Both the position numbers and the translations under genes were made by a program. DNA of 64,000 nucleotides, from NCBI RefSeq assembly GCF_018372875.1, contig NZ_JAHAIF010000032.1, forward strand, positions 1 to 64,000, read 5' to 3'. Position 1 is the first letter of the stretch; each line of letters starts with the position of its first letter. Source of the DNA: Clostridium sp. (GTDB taxonomy: Bacteria; Bacillota; Clostridia; Clostridiales; Clostridiaceae). The notes under the pieces were generated by a model. It had not been told where the DNA came from. It saw nothing but the letters and a program-made list of their open reading frames with translations, and did no database searches. Positions 1 to 8,554 of this stretch are shown here, piece by piece.

Positions 1-25
1 TAGAAAAACAATTTGGAGGTTTGAG

Positions 26-427
26 ATGGCAAGAAGAAAAAAAGAATTTGTAATGTCAAAAGACGATTTATGTTACGAAGAACCAATGGATGAAATCTGC
101 TTTACAGATTATGTTCCCCCATCAAAGGATGCTGTTGCTAGTTTTTGTTTTACCGATGAAGCTAAAGAAGAGGTTCAACCTGTCACTAAAATAAACTTTA
201 CTCCTCCACCTATTGAAGATAATAGACATAAACCTCAACCAAATGGTATTACCCCTCCTATAGATGGAGAATTTTTTGAAGTCCGTAGATCTTATTCTTT
301 TAGAAAATCTACCCTAATAAAACTTAATCAGATTAAAGGTACAAGCCCTGACTACAATATTTATATGAATACTATTATAGATAGTGCTATTTGCTTTTAC
401 TATGATCATTTAATGAAAAAAAGTTGA
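26..427 (+). CDS. Putative ribbon-helix-helix protein of the mobile element
   Basis: A 133-residue protein preceded by a good TTGGAGG ribosome binding site. The first 85 residues are acidic and proline-rich and look unstructured. The last 45 residues, from the RRSYSFRKS stretch, alternate basic and hydrophobic positions followed by two predicted helices, which resembles the ribbon-helix-helix DNA-binding proteins that accompany partition ATPases on plasmids and plasmid-like phages. The gene would therefore fit a partition or copy-control role, with a partner upstream and outside the window. The fold assignment is inferred from pattern only. A terminator follows directly. Confidence 0.5.
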   Translation: MARRKKEFVMSKDDLCYEEPMDEICFTDYVPPSKDAVASFCFTDEAKEEVQPVTKINFTPPPIEDNRHKPQPNGITPPIDGEFFEVRRSYSFRKSTLIKLNQIKGTSPDYNIYMNTIIDSAICFYYDHLMKKS

Positions 428-452
428 GAGTAAATCCCCTCAACTTTTTTCT
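417..452 (+). terminator. Rho-independent terminator after the RHH-like gene
   Basis: The arms AAAAGTTGAG and CTCAACTTTT form a perfect stem overlapping the end of the gene, followed by a T-run on the plus strand. Confidence 0.85.
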
Positions 453-560
453 TTTAAGTACTTTTTATAAAAAAATATTGCAAATTCATTTTTAAATAAT
501 ACGGTGCCACCATTAATTTAATATTTCATTTCACTTTCTTAATATATTTAAGTAACTATT

Positions 561-743
561 TCAAAATTCATTTTTATTTGAATCTAGTATTTTATCTATC
601 TTAGATTCAAGTCTATTTATTCTTATATATAGTTCTTTAACATATAACGATTGTTTTTCTTCTTGTTCCTTTAACTTAGTTGGTATATAGAATATAACAA
701 TAAATATAGCTACTAAAATTGTTCCTATAATAACTAACCCCAT
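561..743 (-). CDS. Small single-pass membrane protein with coiled coil
   Basis: A 60-residue protein. Residues 2-20 are one hydrophobic transmembrane segment; residues 23-55 are charged with heptad spacing of I and L (KELYIRINRLESKIDKIL), so a short coiled coil is likely. The start is set by an AAGGAGA ribosome binding site 6-7 bases upstream. The topology is holin-accessory- or DUF-like, but no family is recognised. It lies in the mobile element, separated by about 260 bases from the zinc-ribbon gene on the same strand. Confidence 0.6.
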   Translation of the reverse strand: MGLVIIGTILVAIFIVIFYIPTKLKEQEEKQSLYVKELYIRINRLESKIDKILDSNKNEF

Positions 744-1001
744 CTAATATTCTCCTTTTGAATTTATTTTATTTATATCTAGCCCTTTTACAATTATAAG
801 TTAATTATAGCATATTTTGAAAATATCATACTATTTGATTTTCAAAGGTCAAAATATATTAATTAGTTCTCAATAATTTCAGATAGTTAATAATATCTTA
901 TAATTACAAAATAAAAAAATACCGTATATTCCTTTTGAACTAATCATATCTATCAATACACTCTTGTAGGCTCTGAAATTCTCTCAATACGCTTACATCA
1001 T

Positions 1002-1334
1002 TTAGTCTAATAATACAGCGGTAATATCTCTTGCTTCCTCTAAAGCTTCAAGATATTTTTTACTTAATATTTTATGGATATTAAATTTATCAGAGTCATA
1101 CCTATATACACTTACATTTTTAGTATGATTTGTTACTGTGGCAATTTCTTCTTTTCCCAAAAATATATTACAAGGAACTACCGGTCCATATCCATATTCA
1201 CATTCTACAAGAACACATTTTCTGCAATGGGGACAAAAGACTATAAAATTTCCACTTATCTCGTATTCAAATTCAGTATTACAATGTTGGCACCTCTTAA
1301 AATACATGTACTCATATCTCCTTTGATACTCCAT
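1002..1334 (-). CDS. Zinc-ribbon protein of the mobile element (possible C-terminal frameshift)
   Basis: A 110-residue protein starting MEYQRRYEY. A GGAGG motif lies 9 bases before this ATG; an ATG 18 bases further upstream would put that motif inside the coding sequence, so the shorter start is chosen. A zinc ribbon with CxxC (CQHC) and a second CxxC (CPHC) spans residues 15-40. The rest is not recognised. It is the third gene of a tight leftward cassette (rhomboid, 128-aa protein, this gene; gaps about 33 bases). The stop comes where another frame takes over with coherent protein (to the stop at 940), so the present C-terminus may result from a one-base loss. Confidence 0.6.
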   Translation of the reverse strand: MEYQRRYEYMYFKRCQHCNTEFEYEISGNFIVFCPHCRKCVLVECEYGYGPVVPCNIFLGKEEIATVTNHTKNVSVYRYDSDKFNIHKILSKKYLEALEEARDITAVLLD

Positions 1335-1367
1335 ATTCCACAACCTCCGCATTCACGGTTTATAATT

Positions 1368-1754
1368 TTAACGGTACATAGAAAGCTCAATACTATCCAC
1401 ATATTGCCCCAAAGACAGATTAAATTTTTGGTAATCCGCTATTTTGAATTCTTCTGTGGTACTTGCAACGTTTATACTGACTGCATTTGTCTGGTTAAAA
1501 AATGTAATCATAATAGGAACACCAAGAATTAATGATAAACCTCTAATTGTCAAACTTCTCCCTTCTTTCATCTTAAATATATCATCTTTGGTTAAAATAC
1601 AAATCGGTTTGTCGTCAACTAATATCTCTAAATTTTTATAGTATTCAAATACAGAATGTGTAGCTTTGCAAATTAATTCCCAACCAACTCTATATGTTAA
1701 ATTCCATCTTGATAGTAACCAACCATTTTCTTCTTTTACACCAATTAAAAGCAT
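1368..1754 (-). CDS. Uncharacterised 128-aa protein of the rhomboid cassette
   Basis: The start is supported by an AAGGAGAG ribosome binding site. The protein has no signal peptide. A hydrophobic stretch at about residues 72-95 (LTIRGLSLILGVPIMITFF) could be a buried strand pair or a single membrane segment. No family is recognised. It lies 31 bases downstream of the rhomboid gene and 33 bases upstream of the zinc-ribbon gene, all leftward, so the three are probably one transcript and one functional cassette carried by the element. Confidence 0.55.
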   Translation of the reverse strand: MLLIGVKEENGWLLSRWNLTYRVGWELICKATHSVFEYYKNLEILVDDKPICILTKDDIFKMKEGRSLTIRGLSLILGVPIMITFFNQTNAVSINVASTTEEFKIADYQKFNLSLGQYVDSIELSMYR

Positions 1755-1785
1755 ACCTTTCTCTCCTTAATAAATTATAACTTTA

Positions 1786-2409
1786 TCATTCATTTAATTT
1801 TCCTCTTCTATTCTTCAATAAGCTAATGAATAAATTGGATTTTTTTATAATAAGAATAGCTAATATTCCTAACAAAGCTCCTACACTTAACGAAATAGAA
1901 TGTGATATTACGGTTGTTATATCTATAAAATAGAAACTTGGAATATTAGAAAAAATTCCATAAATAAATATACAATTTCCACACAATGTACCTAATTTTA
2001 ATTTTTGAAGTTCTGGTCTTAAAAATTGCAATACTAATATTAAACCAATAAATGCGAATGTAAAAGTTGATCCTCCAAATGAACTTTCTGCTTCACTATA
2101 TATCGATAAAAATATAACTTCTGATAATATACAAGCAAGTATTCCAAAAATTAAGAACTTTACACTCCCTATATTTCTTTCTAAATAATACCCAATCCAA
2201 TATAAAGCAAAGCAATTTACAAGCAGGTGTATCAAATCATTATGAAGCATTGCACCAGTAATAAAACGATAATATTCTCCATTCAGCTTGTTAATACCAT
2301 TACTGCATAATAAAGGTATTATATTAACTTTTTTATTTACAATAAACAATATAACCCAACCACTAATAATAAATAATGTTGACTTCATCTGCATAAATTT
2401 ACCCATCAT
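1786..2409 (-). CDS. Rhomboid-family intramembrane protease carried by the mobile element
   Basis: About 207 residues with six predicted membrane segments. Rhomboid hallmarks in order are a His/Asn motif in the loop and helix 2 region (LHNDLIHLLVNCFAL), a GGS segment for the catalytic serine (SSFGGSTFTF, canonical GxSG), and a late histidine (ISHSISLSVGALLG). The serine motif is less regular than usual because T replaces the final G, so activity is not certain. The chosen start is the ATG at 2409, preceded closely by GGGGG. A TTG at 2454 would open the same frame, but the AGGAGG then lies inside it. Rhomboids cleave membrane proteins; the substrate here is unknown. It heads a three-gene leftward cassette. 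Confidence 0.7.
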   Translation of the reverse strand: MMGKFMQMKSTLFIISGWVILFIVNKKVNIIPLLCSNGINKLNGEYYRFITGAMLHNDLIHLLVNCFALYWIGYYLERNIGSVKFLIFGILACILSEVIFLSIYSEAESSFGGSTFTFAFIGLILVLQFLRPELQKLKLGTLCGNCIFIYGIFSNIPSFYFIDITTVISHSISLSVGALLGILAILIIKKSNLFISLLKNRRGKLNE

Positions 2410-2495
2410 ATACCCCCATAATTTTATCAGATTACATAAACAATCCTCCTGCAAGTTATAATTTGCTAGTAATTATTCACTGTAATTATAACATA

Positions 2496-2677
2496 TTATT
2501 CCAATAACATATTATTCAATTTCATAGAACATTTCTGTGGTACTTTCTTAAGCCCCTCATGCTTCCCTACCAACCTTTTATTCTCTATAGCCAATATTAA
2601 ATTCCTATTAGCATATCCCCTAAGAGCAACCTCCAATTTATTTATTCTATCTCCCTCCCCCCCATATTTTTAATCAT
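2496..2677 (-). pseudogene. Small phage-type ORF broken in a 7-G tract
   Basis: A strong ribosome binding site (TTGGAGA) and ATG at 2677 begin MIKNMG, but the frame ends after a run of seven G (C on the plus strand, 2657-2663). One extra G would join it to a coherent frame (GEGDRINKLEVALRGYAN and on to the stop at 2496), giving a protein of about 60 residues. So this is a frameshifted gene, a slippage-switched gene, or a homopolymer sequencing error. Family unknown. Confidence 0.4.
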
Positions 2678-2778
2678 AAAATTCTCCAATCTACCAGAGG
2701 GGAGAATCCCCCCCTAATACTCCCTATACATTCAAATCAACCAATCTTCCCCTTTTCTTAAGTCCTCTCTTAAACTTC

Positions 2779-2940
2779 TTACCAAGTTACTTTTTTATTT
2801 TTATCTTTAAGTAAAGCTACAAGCTTATCTATTTCCTTTGGTTGGAGCTTTTTAATCAAAATATCTGCTAAAACATCTGAAGCTTTGTCATATAAAGCAT
2901 CCATATCCTTTGGGTAGTTTATGATAGCTTTTACCTTCAA
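2779..2940 (-). CDS. Small 53-aa protein next to the integrase
   Basis: A TTG start at 2940 follows a strong GGGGGAGGAG ribosome binding site. The product is 53 residues, starts MKVKAIINYP and is helical and lysine-rich (DVLADILIKKLQPKEIDKLV). No family is recognised. It is divergent from the integrase gene and 143 bases from it, in a typical place for a small regulator or excision accessory, but the sequence alone does not show that. Confidence 0.5.
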   Translation of the reverse strand: MKVKAIINYPKDMDALYDKASDVLADILIKKLQPKEIDKLVALLKDKNKKVTW

Positions 2941-3083
2941 AGCTCCTCCCCCTTAAAATTGCTATTATTTCATATTATTCATATCAGGTTATTTTGTTAA
3001 TTCCATTCATTCCATGAATCTAATTCTTTTTCTACTAAAATTTCATAAACTAAACATAGAAATATATTCATTGGAGGTTACAA

Positions 3084-4790
3084 ATGAAAGCAGCTATATA
3101 CAGCAGAAAATCTAAATTCTCTGAAAAAGGTGAGAGTATAGAAAACCAAATCCAAATGTGTAAAGAATACGCTTCAATCAACCTAAGAGAAAAAAATATA
3201 ACTGAATTCCTAATTTATGAAGATGAAGGTTTCTCAGGGGGTAATACAAATAGGCCTGAATTTAAAAGGCTCATAAATGATGCCAAGAGTAAAAAGTATG
3301 ATATTCTCATTTGCTATAGACTTGATAGAATCTCAAGAAATGTTGCAGATTTCTCAAATACCTTAGAACTTCTCCAAGGTAACAATATAGACTTTGTAAG
3401 TATTAAGGAGCAATTTGATACCACTACCCCTATGGGAAGAGCAATGATCTATATAAGTTCTGTATTTGCACAACTTGAAAGAGAAACTATTGCAGAAAGA
3501 GTTAGAGATAATATGCTTGAACTAGCTAAGACAGGAAGATGGCTAGGTGGCACTCCCCCTTTAGGTTTTACATCCAAACCCTATAAATACCTAGATGAAA
3601 ACTTAAAAGAGCGTTCTATGGCTATACTAGAGCCTAATGAAGATGAACTTAATACAGTTAAGATAATATTTAAAAAATACCTAGAGTTAAAATCCTTAAG
3701 CTCTGTTCAAAGGTACCTGTTACAAAATTATATTAAAACTAGAAATAATGCTGATTTCACCCTTAAATCTATAAGCAATATACTTACTAATCCTGTTTAC
3801 ACTAAATCATCTGAAGAAGTAATGAATTATCTTAGAAGTAAAGGTATTGATGCCTGTGGAAGCCCTGATAATACCCACGGAATAATCCTCTACAACAAAT
3901 TTAAAAGTAATTACACTGTTGATGGTGAACTAGTTAGAACCCAAAGAGATAAATGTGATTGGGTGGCAGGAGTATCAAAACACAATGGAATAATTGAAAG
4001 TAAAGAATGGATTGATGCACAAAAGCTTATTGCCAAAAACTCTATTAGATTTGAAACCTCTGCAAGGTCTACAAAAGCCCTACTTACTGGTATTCTAAAA
4101 TGTGCAAAATGCAGCTCTAGAATGAGAATTTTATATGCTTCAAAAAATAAAACCACTGGTTTTCAACGTACCTATTATGCATGTAACCTAAAAAAGCAAT
4201 CTGGAAGTGTACGTTGTGATAATAAAAATGTTAGAGTTGATGAACTTGATTCAATTGTAATTGAAGCTTTAAAGAACCTTGGTAAGAACAAGCAAAAGTT
4301 CATAGATAACTTAATTGAAAAGAATAAAGCTAAGTCTAAGAATAAAGAACTTGCTAATTATAAATTTGAACTTGAAAAACAAATTGCCACTAAGGAAAAT
4401 CAGATTAATAACCTAGTTGACAAACTCTCTCTTGATAATGATATATCTGATATTTTAGTCCAAAAGATTAAAGCTTTAAAACAAGAGCTTTATGAATTAA
4501 AAGCAAACCTATCCAATCATGAAGAAGAAGTTGAACAAAATAAACAAAAAGATTTAGATATATCTTTTATAGGTATGTTGCTTAATCAATGTTCTATTAT
4601 AGATAGTTTAAATCATGATGAAAAGAAACTTCTTATAAATAGTTTAATTAAAGATATAACTTGGAATGGTGATGATGGGACTTTTAAAATTAACTTTATT
4701 GGCTCTGATGATGATACTACCACTAAGAAGAAACTTGAAGGTAAGTATGCCCATTTGTCGCACCTGACTGTAAAGACTACAAGGAGCTGA
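3084..4790 (+). CDS. Large serine recombinase (integrase) of the mobile element
   Basis: A 568-residue protein catalysing site-specific integration and excision. The N-terminal resolvase domain (1-150) has the nucleophile Ser10 in YSRKS, the DRISR motif at 81-85 and the usual R/E helix (QLERETIAERVR). The recombinase domain follows (GGTPPLGF near 160), then a zinc ribbon with four cysteines (CAKC at about 342 and two later Cys), then a long charged coiled coil (about 410-490). Length and domain order are those of phage and ICE large serine integrases. The start has a TTGGAGG ribosome binding site. Its 3' end runs into the chromosomal substrate-binding-protein gene, so the attachment site overlaps or abuts its stop codon. 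Confidence 0.93.
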   Translation: MKAAIYSRKSKFSEKGESIENQIQMCKEYASINLREKNITEFLIYEDEGFSGGNTNRPEFKRLINDAKSKKYDILICYRLDRISRNVADFSNTLELLQGNNIDFVSIKEQFDTTTPMGRAMIYISSVFAQLERETIAERVRDNMLELAKTGRWLGGTPPLGFTSKPYKYLDENLKERSMAILEPNEDELNTVKIIFKKYLELKSLSSVQRYLLQNYIKTRNNADFTLKSISNILTNPVYTKSSEEVMNYLRSKGIDACGSPDNTHGIILYNKFKSNYTVDGELVRTQRDKCDWVAGVSKHNGIIESKEWIDAQKLIAKNSIRFETSARSTKALLTGILKCAKCSSRMRILYASKNKTTGFQRTYYACNLKKQSGSVRCDNKNVRVDELDSIVIEALKNLGKNKQKFIDNLIEKNKAKSKNKELANYKFELEKQIATKENQINNLVDKLSLDNDISDILVQKIKALKQELYELKANLSNHEEEVEQNKQKDLDISFIGMLLNQCSIIDSLNHDEKKLLINSLIKDITWNGDDGTFKINFIGSDDDTTTKKKLEGKYAHLSHLTVKTTRS

Positions 4791-4797
4791 TAAGGTA
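4774..4797. other. Right attachment junction (attR) of the integrated element
   Basis: The integrase frame stops at 4790, while the reading frame of the substrate-binding protein is open only from 4774. Translated from there it gives RLQGADKV joining the MQNVLSNNADIGFCG segment, normal for this protein family. The crossover should therefore lie within about 4774-4797. The exact core needs the left junction, which lies outside the window. Confidence 0.65.
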
Positions 4798-5586
4798 ATG
4801 CAAAATGTGCTTAGCAACAACGCCGACATTGGTTTCTGTGGACCTGAACAAGTAATTTACATCTATAATCAAGGAAGAGAAGACTACCCAGTACTATTTG
4901 CTCAACTTACTCAAAAAGATGGTTCCTTCCTAGTTGGAAGAAATGCTGAAGAAAACTTCACTTGGGAACAACTAAAGGGTAAGAAGTTAATAGGCGGTAG
5001 ACCTGGTGGAGTTCCTGAAATGGCACTTGAATATGTTATGAATAACCATGGTATTATCCCTGGAAAAGATGTAGAAATGGTAACTAATATTGATTTCACT
5101 GCTACTGCTGGTGCATTTAAGGCTGGAAGTGGGGAATATGTAGCTCTATTCGAACCTACAGCTTCAATGCTAGAAAAAGAAGGTAGTGGAAAGATTGTTG
5201 CTTCAATAGGTAACGATTCTGGAAAACTTGCTTATACTTGTTTCTTCTCAACAAAATCCTATATGGATAAAAATCCAGAAACAGTAGAAAAATTTACCAG
5301 AGCCATCTATAAAGGACAACAATGGTTCCAAAACCATACAACTGAAGAAGTAGCTGATTCAATTATATCTTTCTTCCCTGGAACTGATAGAGACATTATT
5401 ATTAAGGTTATCGATAACTACAAAGAAATCGATGCTATTGCTTCAGATCCAACATTAAAAGAAGAAGATTTAACTAAATTAATGGATGTTATTCAATCCT
5501 ATGACGCATCACTTATACCTTCTAGACCTGAATATAAGACAATAGTAAATAACTCTTTTGCTGAAAAAATAGTAAATGAAAAATAG
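4774..5586 (+). pseudogene. 3' part of an ABC substrate-binding protein (NMT1/SsuA-like), interrupted by the element
   Basis: About 265 residues of a periplasmic-binding-protein fold: ADIGFCGPEQ, GGRPGGVPEMALEYV, TATAGAFKAGSGEYVALFEP and a helical C-terminus. The signal peptide, lipobox and first lobe (about 60-80 residues) are missing, replaced by the integrated element ending at 4790. An ATG at 4798 exists but has no proper ribosome binding site and would give a leaderless cytoplasmic fragment. The family binds small organic solutes such as sulfonates, nitrate-like ions or thiamine precursors; the ligand cannot be decided. The cognate ATPase and permease follow intact. The missing 5' half should lie at the far end of the element. 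Confidence 0.85.
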
Positions 5587-5697
5587 TAGAAATACAGGAC
5601 GAACAAGTGTGGATGATGGAAGTCTTAATTTTAAGGCTTCCCACATCACATATAAGATAATCCACCTATATACATAAAATAAAAAGGTGGTGATTAG

Positions 5698-6456
5698 ATG
5701 TCTTTGCTTGAAATTCAAGATATATCTATGAATTATCACTCCTTAAAAGGAGAGACAAAAGCATTAACCAATATAAATTTTGATGTAAGTAATGAAGATT
5801 TTATTTGTATACTTGGACCTTCTGGTTGTGGAAAATCCACTCTTTTAAATATACTATCTGGAATATTAGAACCTTCTAGTGGAACAGTACTTTATAACGG
5901 AGATGACATTCATAAACATTTAAATAAAATTGGGTACATGTTTCAAAAGGATCATTTATTTGAATGGGAAACTGTTTGGACAAATGTAACTTTAGGATTG
6001 AAAATAAAGAAACTTATGACCCCAGAAAATAAAGAAAGAGTTGAACAACTATTAAAAGATTATGACCTTTTAAAGTTTAAAAACCATTATCCTAGAGAAC
6101 TTTCAGGTGGTATGAGACAAAGAGTTGCTTTAATTAGAACTCTTGCTTTAAATCCTGATGTATTATTTTTGGATGAACCTTTTTCTGCTTTAGATTACCA
6201 AACACGATTAAAAGTTTGTGATGATGTAAGCTCTATAATCAAAAAAGAAAAGAAAACAGCAATTATGGTTACTCATGATATAAGTGAAGCAATTTCTTTA
6301 GCAAATAGAGTTTTAGTTTTAGCAAAAAGACCTTCTACTATAAAAATTGATGTTCCTATGGAATTTGCAAATAAATATGCTACCCCTTTCCAAAGAAGAA
6401 AAGAGCCTGAATTTAAAGGCTATTTTAATTCATTATGGAAGGAGTTGGATGGATAA
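5698..6456 (+). CDS. ABC transporter ATP-binding protein (SsuB/TauB/ThiZ type)
   Basis: A 252-residue ATPase. Walker A GPSGCGKST is at 40-48, the Q-loop FQKD near 81, signature LSGGMRQR at 134-141, Walker B and LDEP at 153-160, and the switch histidine H192. It energises import of the solute delivered by the interrupted binding protein through the following permease. The ribosome binding site is AAGGTGGTG. It starts 111 bases after the binding-protein gene and overlaps the permease start by one base (TAATG), so the two are translationally coupled. Confidence 0.92.
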   Translation: MSLLEIQDISMNYHSLKGETKALTNINFDVSNEDFICILGPSGCGKSTLLNILSGILEPSSGTVLYNGDDIHKHLNKIGYMFQKDHLFEWETVWTNVTLGLKIKKLMTPENKERVEQLLKDYDLLKFKNHYPRELSGGMRQRVALIRTLALNPDVLFLDEPFSALDYQTRLKVCDDVSSIIKKEKKTAIMVTHDISEAISLANRVLVLAKRPSTIKIDVPMEFANKYATPFQRRKEPEFKGYFNSLWKELDG

Positions 6457-7244
6457 TGAGTAAGGAACATGAACTGTACGTTAAGAAAGTTAAACGTGAT
6501 AAATTAAAAGTTACTCTTTTTAGAATACTAATTCTTCTTGGATTTATAGTACTATGGGAATTAGCAGCAGATATGAAGTGGATTGACCCATTTTTAACTT
6601 CAAGTCCCAGTAGGATGTTTAAATCATTCCTATCTTTCTATGAAGATGGAACTATACTAAGACACATTTGGGTTACATGTTATGAGACCATATTAGGATT
6701 TTCACTGGGTACTATTTTAGGTACTATAGTGGCTATAGTTCTTTGGTGGTTCCCATTTACAGCTAAGGTATTAGACCCTTATTTAGTTGTATTAAATGCT
6801 CTACCAAAAGTTGCTTTAGCACCTATTATAATATTCTGGGTTGGTAATGGTACTAGCGCTATAATTGTAATAGCACTTTTAATATCTATTGTAACCACTA
6901 TAATAAGTGTATTTACAGGATTCCAAGATGTAGATAGAGAAAAAATTCTATTAATGAAAACATTCCAAGCTAACAAAATACAAATTTTAAGATATTTAAT
7001 TATACCTTATACTATTCCTGTATTAATATCAGCTTTAAAAATTAATGTTGGCCTATCTTGGGTTGGTGTAATTATGGGTGAATTCCTAGTTGCAAGAGAA
7101 GGGCTTGGCTTCCTAATTGTTTATGGCGGTCAAATCTCCCAGTTAGATATGGTAATGATGAGTATAGTACTACTTTCAATAATTGCATTCTTAATGTATA
7201 AATTAGTTGCTATAATAGAAAAAAAATATATTAAAGAATCCTAA
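6456..7244 (+). CDS. ABC transporter permease (SsuC/TauC/ThiX type)
   Basis: About 262 residues with six predicted membrane helices and the inner-membrane EAA-type loop region (QANKIQILRYLIIPYTIPVLISALKI). The start MSKEHELY at 6456 overlaps the ATPase stop in TAATG; an in-frame ATG at 6435 lies inside the ATPase gene and is less likely. It forms the channel of the importer whose binding protein is split by the element. A terminator follows. Confidence 0.9.
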   Translation: MSKEHELYVKKVKRDKLKVTLFRILILLGFIVLWELAADMKWIDPFLTSSPSRMFKSFLSFYEDGTILRHIWVTCYETILGFSLGTILGTIVAIVLWWFPFTAKVLDPYLVVLNALPKVALAPIIIFWVGNGTSAIIVIALLISIVTTIISVFTGFQDVDREKILLMKTFQANKIQILRYLIIPYTIPVLISALKINVGLSWVGVIMGEFLVAREGLGFLIVYGGQISQLDMVMMSIVLLSIIAFLMYKLVAIIEKKYIKES

Positions 7245-7255
7245 TCTTTTAAAGT

Positions 7256-7286
7256 AATAGGCTATGAGACCCCTCATAGCCTATTA
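7256..7286. terminator. Bidirectional terminator between the ABC operon and ccdA-tlpA
   Basis: Perfect arms AATAGGCTATGAG and CTCATAGCCTATT around ACCC, with T-rich flanks on both strands, between convergent genes. Confidence 0.85.
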
Positions 7287-8531
7287 TTATTTCTTTTCTA
7301 TTGTTTGATTTATAATACTCTTCATTTGATCCTTTGATAAAGCTCCGCTTACATAGCCATATATCTTTCCATCTTTATCAATCATAAAAGTAGTTGGTAG
7401 TGATCTTATATAATAATTTCCAAATACATCCCCACTTTCATCAAAAACTGTAGGAAAAGTATATCCATTACTATTTATAAATTCCTTTATACCAGAAATA
7501 CTTTTCTCTTGCCCTCCAGGCTGAGCTACCCCTAATATAACAACATCATCTTTATTATAATTGTATTCATTATAAAGTTCTTCTATATTAGGCATTTCCA
7601 TTTTACAAGGAGGACACCAAGTTGCCCAGAAATTAAGAAATACTACCTTTCCTTTATAATCTGATAACTTATGTATATTCCCATACTGATCAACTAGTTC
7701 AAAGTCAATTGCATCTGGTGCTTCTTTCTTATCCCCTTCACTATCACTTTCCTTTTCTTCATCTTTAGGCTGCTCCTTTTGAGCATTCTGATTATTTCCA
7801 GTTGAACTTAAATATCCTGTTATGTTATTTACCCATCCAGTAAAGGTCATTACACCCATTATAATCATAATTACACCACCAGCCTTTATTGTGTACTTCA
7901 TTATCTTCTTATTTTTCTTAATAAAGTTTAAAGCTTGTGTAGTAAATATACCTAATAATAAAAATGGTATTGTAAATCCAACTGTATACAATAATACCAA
8001 TAAATTTCCTAAAGCAGCATTTTTAGCACTAGAAGCTAAAATTAATACTGATGATAACGCTGGTCCCACACAAGGCGTCCATGCAAAACTAAATGTAAAT
8101 CCCATTATATATGCCATTAAAGGATTTATCTTCTTACCACTTAAATTAAGATTTATCTTTCTCTCTCTTTGAAGGAATTTAAAATCAAATATCCCAATTT
8201 GGTATAACCCTAAAACTATAATTATAATTCCTGAAATTTTACTAAATAAAGCTTTATTTGTATTAAAGAACTTTCCTAAGGAAGTGAATGATAAACCTAA
8301 TACAAAAAAGGCTGTTGAAATTCCTAATATAAAGAATATTGTGTGAAACAACACCTTTTTTCTTATATATGTTATACTTCCATCTTCATTTTCTTTCTTT
8401 GCATTACCTGCTAAATAACTAATATAAATAGGTATTAAAGGTAAAACACAAGGTGATAGAAATGATAATATCCCTTCTAAAAATACTAGTAAAAAACTTA
8501 TATTTTCTAATGCTGCTAATCCTTCAAACAT
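7287..8531 (-). CDS. CcdA-TlpA fusion, membrane thiol redox protein
   Basis: A 414-residue fusion. Residues 1-240 are a CcdA/DsbD-type membrane domain with six or more helices and the paired cysteines C28 (LSPCVLP) and C154 (WTPCVGP). A charged linker (245-275) leads to an extracellular TlpA/ResA thioredoxin domain (275-414) with the CPPC active site at 306-309 in WATWCPPC. CcdA moves electrons across the membrane to a TlpA-type reductase; here donor and acceptor are one chain, reducing extracytoplasmic disulfides or peroxides. The gene is monocistronic apart from a 22-codon HxlR-like remnant just upstream on the same strand. Confidence 0.92.
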   Translation of the reverse strand: MFEGLAALENISFLLVFLEGILSFLSPCVLPLIPIYISYLAGNAKKENEDGSITYIRKKVLFHTIFFILGISTAFFVLGLSFTSLGKFFNTNKALFSKISGIIIIVLGLYQIGIFDFKFLQRERKINLNLSGKKINPLMAYIMGFTFSFAWTPCVGPALSSVLILASSAKNAALGNLLVLLYTVGFTIPFLLLGIFTTQALNFIKKNKKIMKYTIKAGGVIMIIMGVMTFTGWVNNITGYLSSTGNNQNAQKEQPKDEEKESDSEGDKKEAPDAIDFELVDQYGNIHKLSDYKGKVVFLNFWATWCPPCKMEMPNIEELYNEYNYNKDDVVILGVAQPGGQEKSISGIKEFINSNGYTFPTVFDESGDVFGNYYIRSLPTTFMIDKDGKIYGYVSGALSKDQMKSIINQTIEKK

Positions 8532-8554
8532 TTTAATACTCCTTTATTTGCATT

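Noticed and set aside
1074..1532. Plus-strand 152-codon frame
   Set aside because: Overlaps two leftward genes with good ribosome binding sites; no start signal or domain.
4798..5586. An intact, short binding-protein gene from ATG 4798
   Set aside because: No ribosome binding site and no signal peptide; family sequence continues upstream of the ATG (GADKV), so it is a 3' fragment.
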